Shown: positions 1-4,657 of the stretch, piece after piece
Numbering within the stretch: the stretch's first letter is position 1
Layout of the letters: each line of letters begins with the position of its first letter
DNA from: Fimenecus sp045532175
GTDB lineage: Bacteria > Bacillota > Clostridia > Oscillospirales > Acutalibacteraceae
DNA: 6,228 nucleotides
Assembly (NCBI GenBank): GCA_045532175.1
Contig: JAZSFK010000047.1
Location: 1 to 6,228 of the forward strand
Direction of reading: 5' to 3'
Program-made: the position numbers and the translations under genes
Notes under the pieces: model-generated
The model's input: the letters and a program-made list of their open reading frames with translations, nothing else
Databases searched by the model: none
Told to the model about the DNA's origin: nothing

Positions 1-61
1 TGGCTAGAGCGTCCGGTTCATACCCGGAAGGTCACAGGTTCAAGTCCCGTTGCCGCTACCA
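1..61 (+). tRNA. tRNA-Met (CAT), elongator type, 5' end cut by window edge
   Basis: This is the 3' part of a tRNA; about the first 15 bases lie outside the window. The anticodon stem is TCCGG (12-16) paired with CCGGA (24-28), with loop TTCATAC and anticodon CAT at 19-21. The T arm (34-50) has the loop TTCAAGT and one A-C mismatch (36/48) in its stem. The acceptor 3' strand is 51-57, the discriminator is A58, and CCA is encoded at 59-61. The anticodon stem lacks the three consecutive G-C pairs next to the loop that mark initiator tRNA, and the D-side sequence resembles Firmicutes elongator tRNA-Met. A CAT-reading tRNA-Ile (lysidine type) cannot be fully excluded without the acceptor 5' strand. 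Confidence 0.9.
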
Positions 62-66
62 AATAT

Positions 67-141
67 GGCCCGGTGGTCAAGCGGTTAAGACACCGCCCTT
101 TCACGGCGGTAACACGGGTTCGATTCCCGTCCGGGTCACCA
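67..141 (+). tRNA. tRNA-Glu (TTC)
   Basis: A complete 75-nt tRNA lying 5 nt after tRNA-Met. The acceptor stem is GGCCCGG (67-73) paired with CCGGGTC (131-137), with one G-T wobble. The anticodon stem is CCGCC/GGCGG around loop CTTTCAC, giving anticodon TTC (Glu). The T arm at 114-130 contains the canonical GGTTCGATTCC core, and CCA is encoded at 139-141. It is probably co-transcribed with the preceding tRNA from a promoter outside the window, and a factor-independent terminator follows directly. Its last 24 nt (118-141) are repeated exactly at 243-266. Confidence 0.97.
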
Positions 142-210
142 TAATAACAGTCCACAAATGTTGGGCTGTTATTTTTTTATTAGTTTAGCTTTATAAGAAT
201 CGAACCCGAG
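118..210 (+). repeat. Direct repeat copy 1: tRNA-Glu tail + terminator + flank
   Basis: A 93-nt segment starts inside the T arm of tRNA-Glu. It covers the acceptor 3' strand and CCA, the terminator, and about 30 nt of AT-rich flank ending in CGAACCCGAG. It recurs at 243-333 with only a 2-nt deletion in the terminator loop and one T-to-C change in the flank. With the 32-nt spacer, the repeat unit is 125 nt. The end of each copy also carries GAATCGAACCCG (197-208 here), the exact reverse complement of the tRNA-Glu T-arm sequence at 115-126. The duplication is plain in the sequence; its origin (attachment-site remnant or slippage) is inference. Confidence 0.93.
143..178 (+). terminator. Terminator of the tRNA array, copy 1
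   Basis: A 12-bp stem is formed by AATAACAGTCCA (143-154) and TGGGCTGTTATT (162-173), with one T-G wobble and a 7-nt loop. It leads into a run of T residues to 178. It begins 2 nt after the encoded CCA of tRNA-Glu, the expected place for an intrinsic terminator of the tRNA operon. Confidence 0.88.
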
Positions 211-242
211 CCGATAGTATGCAAGGCGGAGCCGAAGCAGAC
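211..242. other. 32-nt spacer between tRNA-tail repeats, GC-rich and hairpin-prone
   Basis: A GC-rich segment between the two repeat copies. It contains the small inverted repeat GGC-GGA-GCC, flanked by imperfectly matching TGC and GCA, so it could form a short stem. Its composition contrasts with the AT-rich flanks and it shows no gene-like feature. It could be the leftover inside of an excised element or part of a dispersed repeat; nothing in the window decides this. Confidence 0.45.
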
Positions 243-333
243 GTTCGATTCCCGTCCGGGTCACCATAATAACAGTCCACAAGTTGGGCTGTTATTTTTT
301 TATTAGTTCAGCTTTATAAGAATCGAACCCGAG
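243..333 (+). repeat. Direct repeat copy 2: isolated tRNA-Glu 3' end + terminator
   Basis: A 91-nt near-identical copy of 118-210. Its first 24 nt (243-266) equal the 3' end of tRNA-Glu, including CCA, but the preceding bases (211-242) do not resemble a tRNA body, so this is a tRNA fragment and not a functional gene. A second terminator follows at 268-301. Duplicated tRNA 3' ends of this kind are the usual scar of integrases that use the T arm/acceptor end as attB. However, only 32 nt separate the copies and no integrase gene is visible here. Confidence 0.92.
268..301 (+). terminator. Terminator, copy 2 (within duplicated tRNA tail)
   Basis: The same 12-bp stem as copy 1 (268-279 with 285-296), but with a 5-nt loop (CAAGT) instead of 7, followed by a T run to 301. 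The stem is fully preserved while the loop has lost 2 nt, which suggests the hairpin is still competent. It would act as a back-up terminator for the tRNA operon. Confidence 0.85.
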
Positions 334-519
334 AGGGTCTGAGTTTAAGAACCAAATCCTGAAAAGCATCGTAAAAACGGTGCTTATTCCATTTTATTAA
401 GCATAAAAATAATAAAAACAGATAAGCTTACATCATGCCGAACATAAAGAAAAAATTGTAAAATAATGTAAAAAGGTTATAAAATGCATTAAAAATCAAA
501 TATATTGTATAAAAAGATA
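334..519. other. AT-rich intergenic stretch without a gene
   Basis: No coding sequence, RNA gene or riboswitch fold is recognisable here. The one clear structure is an 8-bp hairpin, AAGCATCG (364-371) with CGGTGCTT (378-385) around loop TAAAAA. It is followed by a broken T-rich tract (to about 399), so it could be a weak terminator. The rest is very AT-rich. An AATATATTGT motif at 499-508 is repeated inside the next promoter, 32 nt further on. Confidence 0.5.
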
Positions 520-548
520 TTGACAACCACAATATATTGTGCTAATAT
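520..548 (+). promoter_or_regulatory. Sigma-A promoter P1 with palindromic spacer
   Basis: The consensus -35 box TTGACA (520-525) is separated by exactly 17 nt from TAATAT (543-548). The spacer contains the perfect 12-bp palindrome ACAATATATTGT (529-540), and its AATATATTGT part is repeated at 499-508. The palindrome sits between -35 and -10, so a bound protein would block polymerase. The transcript would start near 555 and run toward the small membrane-protein gene through the second promoter. Confidence 0.75.
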
Positions 549-624
549 GAAATTGAAAAGAGAAATCTTTATAAGAGTATTGCAAATTATGTCCGCTAAA
601 ACGGACTGAAAATATAAATTTTTC

Positions 625-638
625 CGAACATTTGTATT
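625..638. promoter_or_regulatory. Putative LexA box 1, abutting the P2 -35 element
   Basis: CGAACATTTGTATT resembles the Gram-positive LexA (Cheo/SOS) consensus CGAAC-N4-GTTCG with an imperfect right half (GTAT instead of GTTC). It shares the 10-mer GAACATTTGT with box 2, 51 nt away, and its right end overlaps the P2 -35 by 2 nt. Taken alone it would be weak; its pairing with a perfect core site downstream makes it credible. Confidence 0.5.
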
Positions 639-664
639 GACTTTTATAAAAAAAGGTCTATAAT
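637..664 (+). promoter_or_regulatory. Sigma-A promoter P2 of the small membrane-protein gene
   Basis: The -35 box TTGACT (637-642) and a perfect -10 TATAAT (659-664) are separated by 16 nt. The start point would be near 671, leaving a leader of about 67 nt before the ATG at 738. Two LexA-like boxes bracket this promoter, one abutting the -35 and one just after the start point. Confidence 0.82.
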
Positions 665-675
665 ATCACTTGTAA

Positions 676-689
676 AGAACATTTGTTCC
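676..689. promoter_or_regulatory. Putative LexA box 2 just after the P2 start point
   Basis: GAACATTTGTTC (677-688) matches the Gram-positive LexA core GAAC-N4-GTTC exactly. The flanking bases are A and C instead of the preferred C and G. It lies about +6 to +17 relative to the predicted P2 start, a classic repressor position. A further half-site, TTGTTCGG, follows at 693-700. Assignment to LexA is from motif match; another dyad-binding repressor is possible. Confidence 0.62.
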
Positions 690-737
690 ATTTTGTTCGG
701 TGAAAAATCAGATTAAAATAAATCGGAGGTTGATTTT

Positions 738-974
738 ATGTCAGCAACATTCGCAGTAACAACTTTAATAGAATTAGCAGTAGGAATCCTTTTAGTATAT
801 GGCTTTATGCACGAGGAAAAATTCATCGCATTTGAGCAGGCAGTAAAAAGAATTGTAGTAGGCAACATCCGTCGCGCAATCCGTATCAGAAATCACAAAA
901 AAGCTGTGGCAAGGGGAGAACACCTCCACTTACATACTGTAAACACAAGAATTTCTGAAACAACAGTAGCATAA
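738..974 (+). CDS. Small single-pass membrane protein, putatively SOS-controlled
   Basis: This 78-residue protein is not one I can assign to a named family. Residues about 5-24 are a continuous hydrophobic stretch that fits one transmembrane helix. A short acidic/aromatic segment (HEEKFIAFEQ, 25-34) follows, then a strongly basic region (about 38-59, with RR and KK pairs) and a His-rich patch (HLHLH). The basic C-terminal part suggests a cytoplasmic tail with the N-terminus outside. The start is supported by a GGAGGT ribosome binding site at 725-730, 7 nt upstream. The gene is a single-gene unit with its own promoter and terminator. LexA-like boxes over P2 suggest induction by DNA damage. Small SOS-induced membrane proteins in Firmicutes (YneA, SosA) block cell division, but no LysM domain or sequence similarity to them is visible, so this is only an analogy. 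Confidence 0.85.
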   Translation: MSATFAVTTLIELAVGILLVYGFMHEEKFIAFEQAVKRIVVGNIRRAIRIRNHKKAVARGEHLHLHTVNTRISETTVA

Positions 975-1030
975 TTTAATTTGATAATTCGTTTTCATTT
1001 GTTGAAACTTCTTTCACACCTTTCTAAAAG

Positions 1031-1066
1031 AGAAATCCCCAGGGTAAACAACCTTGGGGATTTTTC
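1031..1066. terminator. Strong, probably bidirectional terminator between convergent genes
   Basis: AAATCCCCAGGGT (1033-1045) pairs with ACCTTGGGGATTT (1051-1063) with one G-T wobble and a 5-nt loop, followed by TTTTT. It ends the transcript of the small membrane protein. On the minus strand the same hairpin is followed by a T-rich tract (TTTCTCTTTT), so it can also stop the B6 operon, whose last gene converges on it from 1137. Confidence 0.9.
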
Positions 1067-1087
1067 TCTGTTTTCGTCAGGGTCGTC

Positions 1088-1136
1088 GGGGACGTCGTCC
1101 CCTTTAATTTCGCACTTTGCGTTTTGCATTTTGCAC
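1088..1136. repeat. Palindrome plus TTTGC heptamer repeats in the convergent spacer
   Basis: A GC-rich palindrome, GGGGACGTCGTCCCC (1088-1102), could form a 6-bp stem with a 3-nt loop. It is followed by three tandem heptamers TTTGCRN (1116-1122, 1123-1129, 1130-1136), with a degenerate fourth unit before them (TTTCGCAC, 1108-1115). The array stops exactly at the stop codon of the minus-strand radical SAM gene. The form resembles dispersed intergenic palindromic repeats, but whether it recurs elsewhere in the genome cannot be seen here. Confidence 0.55.
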
Positions 1137-1742
1137 TTATTCTGCTGTGTATTCTCTGACTCTTAATGGAATATCAATTCCTTTGCAAAGTTTTTTACAA
1201 GCTTCAATATCTTCTTTGCTGATTACGTCAACAACTGTGAGCTTAACCGGAATACCATATTCCTTACACTCTTTTGCAAATTTCAGCATAGCATCAAATG
1301 ATTTTTCACCAAAAGATGGTTTTGTGATTTCATTATACTTCTCTGCTGTCGGTGCATTAAGGCTTATTGAAACCGAGTCAATAACCTCGCAGATTTCCTT
1401 CGCAGTTTCTCTCTTGTTAATTAAATCTGAAAGTCCGTTTGTGTTAAGGCGAATATTGATGCCCTTTGATTTGAGATGCTTACAAGCCTCAATCATATTA
1501 TCCAGTGCACAAGTTGGCTCACCATAACCACAGATAATAATTGAGTTGTTGTATTTTGAAAAGTCAAATCTGTCAATTTCACTTTTGATTTCTTGGATTG
1601 TCGGGTTGTGGTCAAACCATAAGGTTGTTGCCTCGCCAACGCTGTCACCGTTGTTGCGGATACAGAATGTGCATTTGCAGGGACAAGCATTTGTAATATT
1701 CAGGTAAGCCTGATTTCCGTAAGTATATACAATATCAGTCAT
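1137..1742 (-). CDS. Small radical SAM protein, TatD-associated type
   Basis: This 201-residue protein binds a [4Fe-4S] cluster through CX3CX2C (C20, C24, C27, in NACPCKCTFCIR, with an extra Cys at 22). It also has the SAM-binding GEP motif (GYGEP, residues 72-76) after the second strand. Its size and the pattern CTFCIR...CGYGEPT fit the family annotated as 'TatD-linked radical SAM protein' (TIGR04038), compact members found in anaerobes; the substrate is unknown. Assignment to radical SAM is certain and to this subfamily likely. The ATG has an AAAGGAG site (1750-1756) 7 nt upstream. It is the last gene of the B6 operon, starting 1 nt after the S-component stop. No tatD gene is in the window, so any link to vitamin B6 rests on position alone. 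Confidence 0.9.
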   Translation of the reverse strand: MTDIVYTYGNQAYLNITNACPCKCTFCIRNNGDSVGEATTLWFDHNPTIQEIKSEIDRFDFSKYNNSIIICGYGEPTCALDNMIEACKHLKSKGINIRLNTNGLSDLINKRETAKEICEVIDSVSISLNAPTAEKYNEITKPSFGEKSFDAMLKFAKECKEYGIPVKLTVVDVISKEDIEACKKLCKGIDIPLRVREYTAE

Positions 1743-1743
1743 A

Positions 1744-2271
1744 TTAAACTCCTTTAAAAACTCTGGATTTAAAATTCATTTTATCAAGTGCAGTTGCGAT
1801 TATTATAAACAGAATTCCGCTTGCAACTGCCTGAATTGTGTTGCCGATTATTGAAAGTGTCGCAGACGCAATTGAATACAAAATACATTCTGCAATAAAA
1901 TAACCGAGAATTGAAATAACTCCGGAAACAATGGTCATCAATGCAACCCTTATACTCATTATTTTTGGCGATTTACTGTTTTTGCACATAAGCATAAAAG
2001 GTAATGCAATTAAGATTTTTATGATTGCTGTTGGAATAGTCCACACCGCAAATCCACCTAAAATATCCGCCAAAGCACCGCCAATTGCACTTGCCACAAG
2101 ACAATAGGGGAAAGGGAGTATGCAAGCCGAAAGATAAATAAAGCAATCACCGAAATGTATGTATCCTTCACCCATACCTGTTGAAAATTTGATAAGCATT
2201 GTAGAGAGCAGAATAATTGCAGTAAAAACTGCAGTATTTGTAATCTTTAAAAGAGATTTTTTATTTCTCAT
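1744..2271 (-). CDS. ECF transporter S component, probable vitamin B6 precursor uptake
   Basis: This 175-residue integral membrane protein has about six hydrophobic segments (near 11-29, 40-57, 58-75, 79-95, 106-130, 140-162). The motif GYIHFGDCFIYLSACILP (36-53) and the small-residue helix GGALADILGG (64-73) are typical of the ECF riboflavin/thiamin-type S-component superfamily. S components bind the vitamin and dock on a shared EcfA-A'-T module, which must be encoded elsewhere (group II arrangement). The specificity is inferred from context: the gene overlaps the pyridoxal kinase gene by 11 nt and sits beside a PdxR-like regulator. Predicted pyridoxine S components called PdxU/PdxU2 occur in this arrangement. 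A GGAGATG-type ribosome binding site lies inside the kinase coding sequence, so translation is probably coupled. Uptake of another vitamin, such as the thiamin precursor HMP, is the main alternative. Confidence 0.88.
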   Translation of the reverse strand: MRNKKSLLKITNTAVFTAIILLSTMLIKFSTGMGEGYIHFGDCFIYLSACILPFPYCLVASAIGGALADILGGFAVWTIPTAIIKILIALPFMLMCKNSKSPKIMSIRVALMTIVSGVISILGYFIAECILYSIASATLSIIGNTIQAVASGILFIIIATALDKMNFKSRVFKGV

Positions 2272-3079
2272 TTATGAGCATCTCCAAGTGCTTTTGAAAA
2301 TTTACTCCGTTTGGCTCATAATCGAGTTGGGTGGGAGTATTTATTATTGAACAATAAATAAAGTCTGTTGCAAGAATCACTGCATCGGAAACACTCATTC
2401 CCTTGGTAATTCCACCGCAAACAATACTCGAAAAAATATCCCCTGTGCCGGAATAACTACCACCTAAAAGTTCTGATTTTACAACGTCTGAGCCTGATTT
2501 TTCAACAATAAGATTTGAAATTTCAGCATCGGATTTTATTCCTGTAACTATTACGGTTTTTGTGGTTTCGGACAAAAGAGATGAGGCTAACTCACCGATA
2601 TATTCCGGACTTTTGCTGGTTTTATTGTAATCCACACCGCAGAGAATACACAATTCAGTAAGATTTGGAGTGATTATATTTGCTTTTGTGGTGAGCATTT
2701 TCACCTTTTCGCAAAGCTTTTCATCATAAGTGTCATATAAAACACCGTCGTCAGCCATAACCGGGTCAACAAAAACCAAGGAGTTTTCGCCGAAACGGTC
2801 AATAAAATCAAGAATAATATCAACCTGTTTTTCACTCGCAAGGTAGCCTGTCAAAATAGCGTCAAACTGTACATTTTGCTTCTTCCATACGTCAATAAAT
2901 GGGGTTAAATGCTCGGTGAAATCAACTGAATAAAAATTGTCGTAACCGGTCTGGTTTGAAAGGATTGCAGTGGGTACAGAACAACACTCGTGTCCCATAA
3001 CCGAAAGAATTGGTAATGCCACGGAAAGTGAGCAACGGCCAAAACCCGAAAGGTCGTTTATAACTGCGATTTTTTTCAA
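2261..3079 (-). CDS. pdxK: Pyridoxal/pyridoxamine kinase
   Basis: A ribokinase-superfamily kinase (272 residues, usual length) that phosphorylates pyridoxal, pyridoxine or pyridoxamine at the 5' hydroxyl with ATP, giving PLP or its precursors in the cytoplasm. Visible landmarks are the N-terminal substrate region (NDLSGFGRCSL, 8-18), DPVMADDG (105-112), TPNLTE (137-142), VTGIKSD (178-184) and the anion-hole/catalytic motif GTGD (211-214, with D214 the likely base). The family resembles PdxY/pyridoxamine kinase more than the HMP-P kinase ThiD, though ThiD-like activity cannot be excluded by eye. The start is TTG (3077-3079), supported by AAGGGGTG (3087-3094) with a 7-nt spacer; the reading continues naturally as MKKIAVINDLSGFGR. 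It heads an operon with the S component and the radical SAM gene and is divergent from the PdxR-like regulator. Confidence 0.93.
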   Translation of the reverse strand: MKKIAVINDLSGFGRCSLSVALPILSVMGHECCSVPTAILSNQTGYDNFYSVDFTEHLTPFIDVWKKQNVQFDAILTGYLASEKQVDIILDFIDRFGENSLVFVDPVMADDGVLYDTYDEKLCEKVKMLTTKANIITPNLTELCILCGVDYNKTSKSPEYIGELASSLLSETTKTVIVTGIKSDAEISNLIVEKSGSDVVKSELLGGSYSGTGDIFSSIVCGGITKGMSVSDAVILATDFIYCSIINTPTQLDYEPNGVNFQKHLEMLINEK

Positions 3080-3092
3080 TTATTTTCACCCC

Positions 3093-3121
3093 TTGCAAAG
3101 CGGATTTTATGAGTATATAAT
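3093..3121 (+). promoter_or_regulatory. Sigma-A promoter of the PdxR-like regulator
   Basis: TTGCAA (3093-3098) and TATAAT (3116-3121) are separated by exactly 17 nt. Transcription would start near 3128, about 49 nt before the first possible start codon. The -35 overlaps the ribosome binding site region of pdxK on the other strand. The inverted pair GTATAT (3113-3118) and ATATAC (3145-3150) lies around the start point and may be part of an operator. Confidence 0.7.
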
Positions 3122-3140
3122 AATATAAAAGTGTCTTTAA
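3112..3140 (-). promoter_or_regulatory. Candidate promoter of the pdxK operon (overlaps pdxR promoter)
   Basis: On the minus strand, TTAAAG (3140-3135) is followed after 17 nt by TATACT (3117-3112). The -10 is good and the -35 only partial. It would start transcription near 3105, about 26 nt before the kinase TTG. Its -10 overlaps the -10 of the divergent promoter (3116-3121), so one bound regulator could control both. A weak -35 would suit an activator such as a MocR-type protein, but this is inference. Confidence 0.45.
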
Positions 3141-3176
3141 TAAAATATACAAATTCAAGAATTTTTAAGGGGACAG

Positions 3177-4484
3177 TTGAACGTGAAAAATCAAAAATTG
3201 TATATGCAGATTTATGATTATTATAAGAATTTAATTGAGGACGGAAAACTTAAAGAGGGAACAAAATTACCCTCAATTCGTCGTTGTGCAGAAGAAAGAA
3301 ATGTGAGTAAAACAACGGTGGAATCCGCCTTTATGTGCCTTTGTGACGACGGTTATATACTGCCTAAAAGTCAGAGTGGCTACTATGTTTCCAAACGAGG
3401 AAATTCACCTAAAAAAGCGGAGTTTAAAAGCAGTAACGATAGCGAAAAAAGCAATGTGTTATATGACTTTTCCTCCACGGGTGTTGATGCGGAAAGCTTT
3501 AATATGGATATCTGGCGAAGATATTTGAAAAGCGCTTTGCGACAAACGGAGAGACTTCTTTTTTACGGTGACCCACAAGGGGAATATGACCTGCGACAGG
3601 AGATTGCAAAATACGCAACAGAAACGAGAAATTGCGTTTGTTCAGAGGATAATATTGTTATCGGTGCAGGGGTGCAGACACTTTTAAACATTCTCTGTCC
3701 TCTTATAAAAAACAGAAAAACCGTCTGTTTTGATGACCTTTCCTATCGTCAGGGTACTGCCATTTTTAATGACTATGGCTTTAACGTAAACAACAGTCGA
3801 GAAAAGAGTAATATAATTTATGTTTCCCCATCTTATTCAACTCGTTGGGGGGATGTTATGAGCGTCAAGGAAAGGTTTGATTTGACGGAATTTGCAAGGG
3901 AAAACAATAAACTTATAATTGAGGATGACTACGGTAGTGAATTCCGTTATTTCAATCGTCCAACACCATCCCTGCAAGGCCTTGACGGCGGTGAAAATAT
4001 TGTGTATTTAGGCACTTTTTCAAAGCTTTTACTACCGTCAATACGAATAAGTTTTATGATTTTGCCACAGAGTCTTACAAAGAAATATCTTGAGAAAAAA
4101 GAGGTGTATAACCAGACCGTTTCCAAGGCTGACCAAATTGCACTTTGCAGTTATATACGTGACGGACATCTTAATTCGCAAATCAAAAAATCAAGGAAAA
4201 TCTATGTTCAAAAATCCAAAATTCTGACGGATTTACTGATAGAAAACTTTGGCAAGGACATCAGTATTTTAAAGACAAATTCACCCCTTTATGTGAAGTG
4301 CAGATTAAATGTAAAAATGTCAGCAAAAAACCTTTGTCGTGAGGCTGAAAAGCAGGGAGTTTTGTTAATTCCTGCTAACATTGAAGGGGGCTTTCCTGAA
4401 ATTGCCTTTGACCTCGCAACAGTAGGGCAGGAGAGTATGGAAAATGCTGTTAAAATTCTTGCAAAAGTAGTGAGAAATAGTTAA
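3177..4484 (+). CDS. pdxR: PdxR-like MocR-family (GntR/aminotransferase) regulator
   Basis: This 435-residue regulator combines an N-terminal GntR-type winged helix (about 7-74; recognition region about 33-52) with a C-terminal fold-type I aminotransferase-like domain (about 105-430). PLP-binding landmarks are present: AGVQTLL (164-170), the acidic pair in IIEDDYGSE (D251 likely pairs with the pyridine nitrogen), the Schiff-base lysine K283 in YLGTFSK, and the following Arg in PSIRIS (R290). MocR proteins of the PdxR type sense PLP and control B6 synthesis or salvage genes; here the obvious target is the divergent pdxK operon. The start is either TTG 3177 or GTG 3183 (433 residues). The AAGGGG site (3167-3172) is only 4 nt from the TTG but 10 nt from the GTG, so the GTG is a serious alternative. 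No clear terminator follows the gene. Confidence 0.9.
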   Translation: MNVKNQKLYMQIYDYYKNLIEDGKLKEGTKLPSIRRCAEERNVSKTTVESAFMCLCDDGYILPKSQSGYYVSKRGNSPKKAEFKSSNDSEKSNVLYDFSSTGVDAESFNMDIWRRYLKSALRQTERLLFYGDPQGEYDLRQEIAKYATETRNCVCSEDNIVIGAGVQTLLNILCPLIKNRKTVCFDDLSYRQGTAIFNDYGFNVNNSREKSNIIYVSPSYSTRWGDVMSVKERFDLTEFARENNKLIIEDDYGSEFRYFNRPTPSLQGLDGGENIVYLGTFSKLLLPSIRISFMILPQSLTKKYLEKKEVYNQTVSKADQIALCSYIRDGHLNSQIKKSRKIYVQKSKILTDLLIENFGKDISILKTNSPLYVKCRLNVKMSAKNLCREAEKQGVLLIPANIEGGFPEIAFDLATVGQESMENAVKILAKVVRNS

Positions 4485-4562
4485 TAAATACAAAAGAAAA
4501 GTGCATTTTATGTGCTAATCGCCAATATTACATATAATAGTATAAAAATTTCAAAAAAACCC

Positions 4563-4591
4563 TCGACTTTTAGTAAGTTCTTTGTTATAAT
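4563..4591 (+). promoter_or_regulatory. Promoter of the hydrogenase-type operon
   Basis: TCGACT (4563-4568) and a perfect TATAAT (4586-4591) are separated by 17 nt. The predicted start near 4598 gives a leader of about 88 nt before the first gene. A TGTTA-TG-TAACA dyad (4604-4615) lies just after the start point. Confidence 0.72.
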
Positions 4592-4603
4592 TTTAACATG
4601 TAC

Positions 4604-4615
4604 TGTTATGTAACA
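4604..4615. promoter_or_regulatory. Dyad TGTTATGTAACA, possible operator
   Basis: A perfect inverted repeat (5-bp arms, 2-nt centre) at roughly +7 to +18 of the predicted operon transcript, a position where a bound repressor would block transcription. Its half-sites recall the redox repressor Rex (TTGTTAA/TTAACAA), but the spacing is 4 nt shorter than the Rex consensus, so no regulator can be named. Confidence 0.35.
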
Positions 4616-4641
4616 ATTGCGGTATTGAAATCTTAAATGAG

Positions 4642-4657
4642 GGCGAAGAAATTCGCC
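4642..4657 (+). other. Leader hairpin with GAAA tetraloop
   Basis: GGCGAA (4642-4647) and TTCGCC (4652-4657) form a perfect 6-bp stem closed by a GAAA tetraloop, 10 nt before the ribosome binding site. No T run follows, so it is not a terminator; a role in mRNA stability or translation is possible. Confidence 0.55.

Noticed and set aside
243..266. A third tRNA gene
   Set aside because: Only the T-arm/acceptor 3' part exists; the sequence before it (211-242) has no anticodon arm or D arm.
118..333. CRISPR-like repeat array
   Set aside because: Only two copies, each over 90 nt and containing tRNA and terminator sequence; not CRISPR architecture.
591..606. GTCCG-CTAAAA-CGGAC hairpin as an attenuator
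   Set aside because: Only 5 bp, and the T run follows after an A-rich gap; too weak to call a terminator, although it lies on the P1 transcript.
547..609. Short open frame of 20 codons (ATG at 547, TGA at 607-609) between P1 and P2
   Set aside because: Its ATG overlaps the P1 -10 box, so it would not be on the P1 transcript, and no ribosome binding site precedes it.
981..1166. 61-residue open frame on the + strand after the small membrane protein
   Set aside because: It runs through the terminator hairpin and the repeat region into the end of the radical SAM gene, has no ribosome binding site and low-complexity composition.
1117..1527. 136-residue open frame on the + strand
   Set aside because: It is the antisense shadow of the radical SAM gene, which has clear motifs and a strong ribosome binding site.
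4604..4615. Canonical Rex or FNR/CRP site
   Set aside because: The half-site spacing (2 nt) does not match Rex, and the half-sites do not match TGTGA/TTGAT-type FNR or CRP sites.
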